Below are positions 1 to 9,740 of a DNA stretch of 64,000 nucleotides, piece by piece (positions within the stretch are counted from its first letter, which is position 1; each line of letters starts with the position of its first letter). The stretch is from Armigeres subalbatus (lineage: Eukaryota > Arthropoda > Insecta > Diptera > Culicidae): assembly GCF_024139115.2 (NCBI RefSeq), contig NC_085141.1:34416120-34480119 (forward strand). The letters are read 5' to 3'. The position numbers and the translations under genes were made by a program. A model generated the notes under the pieces. The model saw only the letters and a program-made list of their open reading frames with translations. It ran no database searches and had not been told where the DNA came from.

Positions 1-2722
1 CCCCCAGCTCAGCTCAGTACATAAAAAACCGCAACGCACAAGATTACGCTGACCAATTTCCAGAAGCAGCGACTGCAATCATTGAACGACACTATGTTGA
101 CGATTACTTCGATAGCGTAGATACTATCGAAGAAGCAATTAGACGTGCGAAGGAAGTCAAATTCGTTCACCAAAAGGGAGGTTTTGAGATCAGGAATTGG
201 GTTTCGAACTCGAATGAAGTCCTGCAAAGTTTAGGCGAACAAAGGCCTATCACGCCCGTTCCATTTCACGAAGACAAAGCGACATCCCAAGAACGAGTGC
301 TCGGGATGGTGTGGGATCCTGTAAGCGATGAGTTTTTGTTCTCCACAAAACACCGAGAGCATCATCTTCCATACTTCAGTGGAGAAAAACGCCCAACAAA
401 GCGTGCTGTTCTTAGCTGTATTATGGGTTTCTTTGATCCGTTGGGTCTCCTTGCTCCGTTTACCATTCATGGTAAGATTATTGTACAAACTTTATGGCGT
501 AGTGGCTGCGATTGGGACGAGGTCATTGGCGATGAATGCTGGGAAATGTGGAAGCGCTGGATTGATCTACTACCGGTGGTGGAAAACATTCGCATACCGC
601 GATGCTATCTTGGAGATTATTCATCATCAGAAATCGAGTCAGCTGAGGCACACATTTTTACAGATGCTAGTGAACACGCGTACGGTTGCGTCGCATACTT
701 GCGAGTGGTTACTGGCGGAGCTATTAGGTGTACGCTGATTATGTCTCGTTCAAAGGTAGCACCATTGAAACTACAATCAATCCCGAGGTTGGAGCTAATG
801 GCGGCCGTTCTAGGCGCTCGAATGAGTCAAACGTTGATAGCTATACATTCGCTGAATATCAATCGATGTGTCTTGTGGACTGATTCGCGGACTGTCTGGA
901 GTTGGATCCGATCAGACCAACATCAATACAAACAATTTGTTGCATATCGCATCGGAGAGATACTTGAGTTCACCAGAGCGACTGATTGGCGATGGGTACC
1001 AACCAAACAAAATCAAGCAGATGTCCTGACGAAGTGGCGTCGAGATACCTTTGACAGCGATGGGGGAATGGTTTCGAGGTGCATCGTTCCTCTATCAATC
1101 GGAAAACGAATGGCCAACTCTCGAAGTACCTTTCGAGCAAACAGCTGAGGAGGCTAGGGGTCATGTGTCGTATCATAATGTCATTGATGTCGACCGGTGT
1201 TCACGCTGGACAAAACTTCTAAGGGTAATGGCGTATGTAGTTAGATTCGTCGATAACTGCAAGCGCAAGATGACTGGACAACTGCTAATCACCGTTAAAG
1301 CAACGCATAATATGCAGCAGAGAATCCTAGCACTTCTGAAATCGAATCAAAGGCCGCTTCAGAAGGATGAATTTTATAGAGCTGAGATTGTTCTCTGGAA
1401 ACAAGCGCAGCAGAATAGTTTTCCCGACGAAAAAAATTTGCTTACTAAGAACCTTAGCCGAAAACCAGGAGAGAAGGAAGAAGCAGTCAAGAAATCTAGT
1501 TCCATCTATAAATTAACACCAATACTGGACGAAAATGGTGTACTTCGTATGGGCGGCAGACTGGAGTTGTCAGAGGAGCTATCATTTGATAAGAAATTTC
1601 CTATAATCTTGCCACGGAAGCATCCAACGACAGAAAAAGTTATTCATTTCTATCATGAAAAATTCGGCCATGGTAATCGAGAGACGGTGACAAATGAGCT
1701 ACGTCAAAGGTTCTGGATTCCGAACATCCGCGCCGCTGTGCGCCATGTTATGAATGAGTGTACGTGGTGTAAAGTTCATCGATGTTGTCCTCAAGTTCCT
1801 ATAATGGCGCCACTCCCAGTACAACGTATTACACCACACCACCGACCTTTCTACTCGGTGGGTATAGACTACTTAGGACCAATTGAAGTAACTGTTGGAC
1901 GTAGAAAGGAGAAGCGATGGGTGGCCGTATTCACCTATCTTGCAGTTCGTGCAGTACATTTTAGAAGTTGTCGCAAGTCTATCAACACAATCCTGCTTAA
2001 TGGCCATTCGGAGATTCAGTTGCAGACGTGGGGTTTCGAGAGAGATTTTCTCGGACAACGCGACGTGTTTTAAGGTGCAGACAATGAAATGCGAAAAATT
2101 CATCTCGAATGCGCAGAGAACGTTTCTAGTGCAGCGACAGCGTGGCATTTTATCCCTCCGGCTACGCCACACATGGGTGGAATATGGGAAAGGATGGTAA
2201 GATCAGTGAAGGAAGCATTGAAGACGTTAAACAATGGGCAAACCCTGTCAGACGAAGTTCTGTCGACGACACTCGCTGAAACTGAAGATATGATCAACAC
2301 ACGACCATTGACATATGTGTCACAAGAGGATGATGTCGAGGCGATCACTCCGAATCATTTTCTACGTGGATCGGTTACCGATGCGGACATGATAACTCAA
2401 AGCGAGGTAGAAATGGCCGAGGCTTTGCGTAATGCTTACAAGCGATCTCAACGACTGGCGAATCAAATGTGGGAAAGGTGGTTGAAGGAATATCTACCGA
2501 CGATCAACAAACGTACCAAATGGTTCGAAGAGCAAAAACCGTTACAAGTAAATGATTTAGTGTTCCTTGTCGATGGAAAACACAGAAAAAGGTTGGGTCA
2601 GAGGAATCGTTGAAGAAGTGATACGGGGTTCAGATGGAAGAGTGAGACAAGCGATGGTTCGCACGACTCGCGGGGTGTTTCGTCGCGCAGCTGCTAACAT
2701 AGCGGTGATGGAGATCAGATAG
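1..2722 (+). pseudogene. BEL/Pao retrotransposon pol, 3' part, frameshifted
   Basis: This is the C-terminal part of a BEL/Pao polyprotein: reverse transcriptase, RNase H and integrase, which copy the element RNA and insert it in the nucleus. The RT catalytic box YVDD lies at 93-104. RNase H shows TDASE around 660-674 and WTDSRT near 876-893. The integrase has an HHCC zinc module (H near 1640-1680, CTWC near 1759-1770), a first catalytic Asp in GIDYLGP near 1861-1881, a second in FSDNA near 2049-2063, and its third block around MGGIWERM at 2174-2197. The reading frame changes at least four times. One break is a run of five G at about 1059-1064, where the matching frame needs four. Others fall near 1960, 2080 and 2600. 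The last segment ends at TAG 2720-2722. The 5' part lies outside the window. The family call is firm; the element is dead. Confidence 0.9.
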
Positions 2723-2768
2723 TAAATCCTGGTGTTGCAGGAACTACAGGATGTTACGGGCAGGGGTA

Positions 2769-3428
2769 TGTTAACACCGCTATCGTACCCACCGTGTCCA
2801 CCAACACTGCTACATACAAACGGAACAAGCCTGCCTGAGTTTCGTTGCCGATTTACATCGTCTGCTTAGAAAGGAGGATAAAGAATGAATTGATAGAAGA
2901 AAAGATGAAGAAATGTAAACAAATCTGCCATTAGGATTGAATTAGATGCGTTGAATTTATAAAATCTTATACTGTGAATTATAAGTGCCAGTAAACTATC
3001 TTGTGCTTAGGATTGTGGAATATTTGCAGTAAGTAATTGTACAAATTATACTATTCAGGAAAATGGATTATTTATTAATAAGTGCTTTCAAATTCCTTTC
3101 AAATAGTCCAACTATTCATCTCGGTGATCGCCTTATATCGTAACTGAAAAGAAAAGAAATCATAATTAATTGCGGCTTGTAAGTTATAGAAAGTGACCTG
3201 AAAAGAAATTGACACTGAATTAAAGATTGCTATTTGTACACAGGAAAGTATCCGATACAAAAGAAACCAGGATCGAGTAGAAAGGTGTGGTGTGCAAGAG
3301 TACAATAAGACCAATTATTGTAAGTAGACACTAAAGATAAAACTGTGAGTTGCTAATTAAATATAAATTCTAGTTTGAGCTGCCGCAAAATCCGGGCTGC
3401 TTCGAGAAATTTGGTTCAAATCCGAACA
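2769..3428 (+). repeat. Probable 3' LTR of the first BEL/Pao element
   Basis: About 46 bases after the pol stop there is a purine-rich stretch (GGGCAGGGG, 2758-2766), as expected of a polypurine tract. It is followed by TGTTAACACC at 2769, a typical LTR start. The likely end is CCGAACA at 3422-3428, giving an LTR of about 660 bp of TG...CA form. The 5' LTR is outside the window, so the end cannot be checked by comparison. The LTR of the second BEL element near 60.09 kb also ends in ATCCGAAC, which supports the boundary. Confidence 0.6.
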
Positions 3429-3498
3429 ATTACTATTATTATTATTAGAATTTCCTCAGGTAATAACTGAAAGGTCTACTACGTATAATAGCGTATTA

Positions 3499-4085
3499 CT
3501 TACTTACTTGATACTTGATGGGCTACAGCTCTTCGATGAACCTACGCCGAATGGAGTATCCTTCTCCACTGGACTCGATCCTGGGCCAATCGCTTCCAGT
3601 CGTCCTGAACATTGAGCGCCCTCAGGTCCTCTCCAACTGCAAAAAGCCATCGTGTACGCGGCCTTCCACGAAGCCTGCGGCCTCTTCCGGGTTCTCTACT
3701 AAATATTATCTTCGCTTGACGTTCTTCCGGCATACGAACAACGTGACCAGCCCACCGTAGTCTGCCGTGTTGTATAAGCTTAATAATATCCAGCCCTTTA
3801 TATACCTGGTACAATTCGTGATTCATGCGACGCCGCCAGATACCGTTCTCTTGTTTACCGCCGAGTATTGTCCGCAGCACCTTACGCTCAAACACTCCGG
3901 AAGCTCTCCGATCAGCCTCCTTTAACGTCCATGTTTCATGGCCGTATAAAGCCACCGGAAGAATCAGAGTAGTATACAGCGCGAGTTTTGTTTTCGTTTG
4001 CAGACTACGGAAGCTGGTTACGAAGTCCGTAATAAGCAATTTGCAGCTGCAATACGCCTTTTCACCTCGCGTATTAGTAATAGCG
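3499..4085 (-). pseudogene. 5'-truncated RTE-like LINE fragment (C-terminal domain)
   Basis: The minus strand encodes about 165 residues downstream of a LINE reverse transcriptase: LYGHETWTL, a VFERKVLRTILGG block, WRRRMNHELY, GRLRWAGHVVRM and a GRRLRGRPRTRW block. This C-terminal region is typical of APE-type LINEs resembling the RTE clade. The copy is flanked by a 13-bp direct repeat, TAATAGCGTATTA, at 3486-3498 and 4086-4098, the expected target-site duplication. On the minus strand the 3' end carries an AAGT-type short tandem tail (seen as CTTACTTACTTG at 3499). A related, longer minus-strand copy lies at 28990-30870. Clade assignment is from motif memory only. Confidence 0.8.
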
Positions 4086-4098
4086 TAATAGCGTATTA

Positions 4099-4547
4099 AT
4101 GAATGTTTTATTATAATAATTTATCATGGCTATCTATAGTGCAATTATTCGACAGTAACTATTTCAACAGTTTTTAATTCATCAGTCTCACCGGAGCAAA
4201 GAGTGGTTGTCTCTATTATAAACGTAATATGGTTTCGCAGGCCAAATGATAGGAAGTCTTACTCTGTTGAAAGTCAAAATATCTTATATAGAGAGATTTA
4301 GTCTTATCTAGATTACTTCTTAGTATCTATAATTCAGAACTCACTGTATAGTGATCGTTTAGCTATATAAAGTGCACTAAATGGTATCAGACACTATTTC
4401 AAACATAACAGCCTTTAACATTGTAAAACAATGTCCAAGTCGCGTGGTCTAATATTTCATATTTCTAATTAAAACATCCATATCTTGTGCATATGCAAAT
4501 AGAGTTTTGACACATTTTATAATGATTTTCAACTATTTTTTTTACAG
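4099..4547. other. AT-rich stretch, no feature seen
   Basis: AT-rich sequence without a recognisable coding segment or terminal inverted repeat. It ends in a good splice-acceptor context (T-run then ACAG at 4544-4547). Confidence 0.5.
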
Positions 4548-5965
4548 AAACAAACTTCTTCTCACCGTTCCGTCGTTCTTACATGCTATAACTACAAGTG
4601 GCCCAGACGATATTAGTGGTTGCGCCCTTTGGTCCCTGGATTCGACCGGAGGCCGGATCCAACCGGTTCGCATTCCTCAGCAGCTAGCTGTCAATTGCCG
4701 TTCAAAAATATATACCATCAGAGAACACTGTCTGATTGCGGTCCAAGTCACACGAACACACCCCGATAGACCTTAAGCGTGAGTGTGTGTTGGTGCAATG
4801 CAGTAATGGAATGGGAACCATGCATATTGTGTATAACAACAAACACAATACAGCAAAACATCACGTACGACGGCATAGGAATAGCATCATCATCAATGGA
4901 ATCACGCTCCGTACTGTGGCCTGGTATGGTGCTGCGTATTTCCATGTAAATCGAACCGTAGTGTATTCTGTTTCTGTATAGAAAATAAAAAAAATCTACG
5001 CCAATGTATGCGAGATCGAAAAGGAGTAGCTCGTTCGTTCGTCGTCGTTTGTCAGGTCGGTCGTCAGTCACAAACACGAACTCATATGCATAGAAGAAGA
5101 GTCGTTCGAAGAGGAAAAGTGTCGTCGATAAAAATTTCACAGTCCCGAAAAACTGGCCAGGAACAAATGAATTTCGAGCTTGCAAAATAGCCCCAGCTTT
5201 ATCCGGTCGGTACAGTGCACAAGAATATCGCGTCTTCCGGACGTTGCTCGCGGATTTCGAGTGCGGTCGTGCGAATGTCACGCGCGTCAAGGTGCGTAGG
5301 TTCAAGGAATTCCAATCAGAGAAGGTTGGCTGGAAGCTATCTATCTGGAAGCAGAAAAAATATTGTGCAAATTGTATTGTGTGTACTACGGAGCTAGGGT
5401 AGTGGCCGCGGTCAATGGGATAGCTGGATAGTGTGAAAAGAAGAGAGCGAGAGTGTCACCGAGAAGGGCTTTGGATGGAACGTGGATTGACCCAGGAATG
5501 GTCTGGCTAATCGGAAGGAAATCGTGAAAAAAAAATTATCAAATCAGAAAACAGGTGCAACGTGAAAAAAAGCACTACACAGTTCTAAACAAGTGCTTTG
5601 TGGTGGGTTGTTTTTTTTGTGTTGAATGCGGAAGTAATGTGTATTAAAGCGTTATCAAAGGAGTAGGTAACTGGCGAAGAAAGTTGCGATCGAGTCTTGA
5701 GTGCGAAAACGAATGTCTGGCAAGGCCCACTAGATAGATCATGTATCATTAAGAGGAAGAAAGTGGTTCCATTTGAGAAGCAATGAAAGTGAATTATGCG
5801 TGTATATCGTTGGTGTGTATGTCAGAGTATTGATCCGGTTCCTGTGGTTCCTGTGGATTTTCCTCTATATGGGAGGAGAAACGGAAACTTCCAGACGGAT
5901 TTGAATTATAGATAGGAACAACTTCAAGTGTTTTCTTCTACATATCTGGATTACAGATATATAAG
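4548..5965 (+). other. Candidate non-coding host exon (5' UTR-like)
   Basis: The segment is bounded by a strong acceptor (long T-run then ACAG, ending 4547) and a near-consensus donor (AAG then GTGAGT, intron starting at 5966). It is richer in GC and CpG than its surroundings, shows no transposon motif, and in its second half has the GTGAAA/AAAGTG-rich composition common in mosquito 5' UTRs. A TCAGTC initiator-like site lies at 5064-5069, so transcription could also start inside it. Another donor-like site (AAGGTGCGT) occurs near 5289-5297. No open frame above 90 codons runs on the plus strand. Inference: an untranslated exon of a plus-strand host gene. No transcript evidence is available. 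Confidence 0.4.
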
Positions 5966-7456
5966 GTGAGTAAAGTAACTTCCTTTCACACATAATGATT
6001 TAAACTTAAAATTTCGTTTTTAGAATACCTTTATTTTGAAAGCACTGGTCGTGATATCAAAACATAATAAGCTCTTGCAGTTAGTAGTTAGTCTGTCTTT
6101 ATTTTTATGTTGCTTTCTTGTCTATCATTTGGACAATCTGTCAAATATCATCTCGCCTTCTAGCGAAATGCAACGCAATATGTATTTTGATTCATCCCTC
6201 AAAATAATTTAATTCACACTTTTCATGGTTTCTTTTAGAGTTCGTGACGGGTTTGAGTACAGTAGTGTTTCGTTTTTGTCAATGCATTTTGTAGTATTAC
6301 CATCAAGTACAGCTAGCAGAATTTGGGGCAAGTGAGCCACCCGCCATAATTCAGTAAAATATCTAACTAAATGACTTTGCAGGTACATACATAGATTCGA
6401 TCGTATAACCAAACCGTGTACAGAATTTTATATAGAATAGTCAAATTTGTCAAAAATGTTAAATTCAAATCGTAAGAAATAAGATAAAAGCAAAAATTGA
6501 TAAACAAAAGAGTAAATAAAAATTGATAAAAGTAGGAAGCAGATACCTATTGATATAACAGGAAGGTTCATAGGAGTTGTAAGGCAAATTTTGACATTTC
6601 TATTGTGCACTACTTAAAAAAAGGTATAAGAACTGTATGATGAAACTAAACAGACAACCGACGGCAATACGTTGTCGTTAACAATAACAGATCAAAATTT
6701 TGAAGACAAGTTTTGTTATACATTAATTATACAACTCACAATTCTGGACTTATTTTGTAAACAAACATTGGAAGGAAAATTCCTGCTAAAGCAAGGATTT
6801 TCTGACAAAACCGCCATATGTATCCGACTGAAGAGGCTTTCCTCTATCAGATAAGGGAATTAGTTTTGGAGCAAAATGCTTGCATAATTCTACTGAATCC
6901 CTCTCCTCCCCCTATGTGATCTTGCCGCGATGGGTTGGCTTACGCCATTAGCACTGATATGGCAACCAAAGACATATTCTGTCGTGGTGGAATCACATGT
7001 TGACTATTTTTGTTCAATGCCGCGTCACAATTTGGCATTGACGCATTGATTTCCTGGATGTGCATGTGATCCAACGGACATCGTGTCTTGGAGCTTGGAA
7101 TAGTAATGCAGTGAGGTGTGCCTCTGTCTTCAGTAATAATGAAGTGAGATCTCCTCCTTTTTTGCAATACTTTTTTGATAAGTTCCCTGATGATGATAAG
7201 ACGTAGCTACGCTTAATTCTAGCTAGAAAGGTATATATACAAATAATTCTGGAGCTGTCTTTAGTTACAAAGCTAATAAATTGCATCAACAAACCAACAA
7301 TTCTACCTATGCTACATCAAAAGTTTCCACATGCATATTGAACAACAGCTCATCTGAAATCAATCGTCACTGCAGGTGCTACAATAGGAACTGATCGTAA
7401 TTGGGCTTAAATTCGTAAAAAAAATCTGGCTACTGGAATAGTGGAATATTCCTAGA
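5966..7456. other. AT-rich intron-like sequence
   Basis: AT-rich sequence following a donor-like site. Only short chance frames are seen. The 6900-7170 part is more GC-rich but has no recognisable domain or repeat ends. Confidence 0.4.
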
Positions 7457-7461
7457 TCACG

Positions 7462-7699
7462 ATGCGAGAGTGCAAAAAATGTCAAACTGACTGCAAGGAT
7501 GATGAAACCGTTGTTGTGTGTGAGGGTTTTTGCGACGGTATTCAACGCTTTCACGCAAAATATGTTGGCCTTATGGCGCAACGTTATCTGGATGTGTAAC
7601 GATTGTCGTGATTTGCTCGAAATCATAAAATTGACAGAAAAAAAAATTATGCTCAAAAAGGCAACAAAAAAATCAAAGTGCAATTTTATGTCTACATAA
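7462..7699 (+). pseudogene. PHD-like zinc-finger remnant, frameshifted
   Basis: From ATG 7462 a 45-codon frame shows the start of a PHD-type finger: C4-x2-C7, C20-x3-C24 and H31-x2-Y34. The sixth zinc ligand, normally Cys, is Tyr in FHAKY. The remaining C-x2-C pair (WMCNDCRDLLE) is found after a frame change near 7590, in a segment that ends at 7699. Small PHD-like fingers followed by an RDLLE-type helix occur in many mosquito genes and repeats, in my recollection. Because of the lost ligand and the frameshift I call it a remnant. Its parent family is not identified. Confidence 0.45.
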
Positions 7700-8090
7700 G
7701 GCGATATTGCAGCTGGTTTTTACTTTACTTCTTACAAAGTCATCTAGATTTATCTCTCATTCCCATATCCAAATGCTTGTCCAACCAACAGACATTACAG
7801 ATCCTTCAAAAAGTTTAACATAACGCCACTGTTTTCATTCTGTGAATTCAACGTTACATTATTTCAAACTGAATATCAACACCACGTAAAAAAACGCGCA
7901 AAACCCTGTGCGTAAAATGTGCGTAGAAAATCGTAAGCGTAAATATTTTCTTTCAGTACTCATAAAGTTATGTACTTTCTTCGAAGTGAACTAAAAAAAC
8001 AGATTAATCCATATGCTGTCCTTCTCGTGCATTATAAAGAAGGAATTGTTAGGGGGATAGATCTTATTATTCCCATCAATTTACATTTCT
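7700..8090. other. No feature seen
   Basis: AT-rich sequence between the zinc-finger remnant and the next MITE; nothing recognisable. Confidence 0.4.
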
Positions 8091-8241
8091 TGCTTAACTT
8101 TTCAAAAGGACCTGAGTAACATTTTTTCCATGAATTAATATGAATATTGCAATAAATAGACCAATATGAAAGCATTTGATTGCAGTACTCAAATCAATTC
8201 ACGAAAAACATACTACATAGGTCTTTTTGAAAAGTTAAGCG
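8091..8241. mobile_element. Palindromic MITE with GCTTAACTTTTCAAAA termini
   Basis: The left end GCTTAACTTTTCAAAAGGAC (from 8092) is mirrored by the right end finishing at 8240. The imperfect inverted arms extend about 60 bp, so most of the 150 bp folds back on itself. It has no coding capacity. The two arms differ by a few substitutions, which suggests an old copy. TSD unclear. Confidence 0.7.
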
Positions 8242-8520
8242 AGGTTTGTTTCACTTACTTCACTCATGTGTCCTGAACACGGCTAGGCGTACATAAGGCC
8301 AACGTGAAAGGGACGGCTGCCTGCATTTACGAACCTGTGTTGATATCGATGTTTGATGGTATTGTCCACCAGGCCTAAATTATAAAACGCTATATCTGCG
8401 TCATCTCTTCTTCTGTAACACAAAAAGCCTCACTAGCGTATAACAACATAGATATCATGTTTGAGTTAAATATTCGAAGCTTGGTGCATTGACAAATCTG
8501 ATTAGATTTCCATATATTTC
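8242..8520. other. No feature seen
   Basis: Short unique-looking stretch between the palindromic MITE and the LINE fragment. Confidence 0.4.
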
Positions 8521-9738
8521 GGCCACCAGATCAATGAGAAAATGTGCAGGTTGAGAATCAACGACCGGTTCTTAACCCTTAAATGCGCAATGTTGTTTTA
8601 AAACAACAAACCGAAAATACGTTCAATGTTAATAATTTCAATGGTTATTTACGTTAAAAATATTTCCGACGATTTCTAAAAAAATCGCCTGCGCCTTTAA
8701 GGGTTAAACTTCAGCATAATCAACGTTCATAGCCCACACTCCGGAGGCACTGATGATGATAAGGACGCATTTTACGCGCAGGTGAAAGGTGAGTACGACA
8801 GCTGCTCAAGCCACGACGTCAAAATTATCATAGGAAATTTGAACGCTCAGGATGGCCAAGAGGAGAAGTTTAGACCCACTATTGGGAAGTTCAGCACCCA
8901 CCGGCTGACGAACGAAAACGGCCTACGACTTATTGATTTCGCTACCTCCAAGAATATGGCCATTCGCAGCACCTATCTCCAACACAGCCTTCCGAATCGG
9001 TACACCTGGAAATCATCACTGCAGACAGAATCACAAATCACCATGTTCTGATTGATGGACGGCACTTCTCCCAGATTATCGACGTCAGGACATATCGTGG
9101 CGCTAACATCGACTCTGACCTGATTTCGCCACTGCATAAGTGCAGTATCTCGAGGCTGCGTTGCCGGAAGAGGATGAGCTCGATGGGACCCCTCTTGAGG
9201 AGCGCAGCGGAGAACAACGTCGGGTATGTGGGACGCAGTCGACGGAACGATTGGTTCGACGAAGAGTGCAGACAGATTCTGGAGGAGAAGAACGCAGCGC
9301 GCGCTGTCGCGCTGCAGCAAGGTACCCGACAGGAGAAGAAACACCGTCTGGAAAAAGCGGAGTGCGAGGAGATGGAACAGCTGTGCCGTTCTCAAGAAAC
9401 ACGCAAGTTCTATCAGAAGCTCAACGCATTCTAAAACGGCTTTGTGCCGCGAGCCGAAATGTGCAGGGATAAGGATGGGAGCATCTTGACGGACGAACGT
9501 GTGGTGATCGAAAGGTGGAACAAGCACTACGATGAACATTTAAATGGCGCTGAGAGTACAGGCAGTGAAAGTCAAGGCAGCGGAGGAAATGACTACGTCA
9601 GTTCAGCGGACGATGGAAGCCAACCAGCCCCCACATTGAGGGTAGTTAAGGATGCCATCCAACAGCTGAAGACCAATAAAGCAGCTGGTAAGGATGGTAT
9701 CGGATCTGAGCTCATCAAGATGGGCCCGGAAAAGCTGG
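8521..9738 (+). pseudogene. RTE-like LINE copy A (endonuclease to start of RT), truncated
   Basis: Homologous to copies B (12436-14914) and C (22884-27063). It begins inside the APE-type endonuclease, so it is 5'-truncated. The catalytic GDLN motif reads GNLN here (IIGNLNAQ, near 8829-8852), so the key Asp is lost. A one-base loss at about 9038 shifts the frame before the SDH motif, and part of the region after it is missing. The copy continues through the linker into the start of RT (TNKAAGKDGIG near 9673-9705) and stops abruptly at about 9738, where unrelated transposase sequence begins. A 128-bp MITE interrupts it at 8576-8703. Dead copy. Confidence 0.8.
8576..8703. mobile_element. 128-bp piggyBac-type MITE with TTAA duplication
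   Basis: Inserted in LINE copy A. Termini are CCCTTAAATGCGCA (8576-8589) and the inverse TGCGCCTTTAAGGG (8690-8703), matching at 13 of 14 positions. It is flanked by TTAA at 8572-8575 and 8704-8707. Comparison with copy B (ggttctt-caacttcag) shows the uninterrupted target. CCC...GGG ends plus a TTAA target fit the piggyBac superfamily. Confidence 0.85.
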
Positions 9739-9740
9739 CT

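Noticed and set aside
4748..5305. 185-codon minus-strand frame
   Set aside because: Antisense to the candidate non-coding exon; no motif, and plus-strand splice signals explain the region better.
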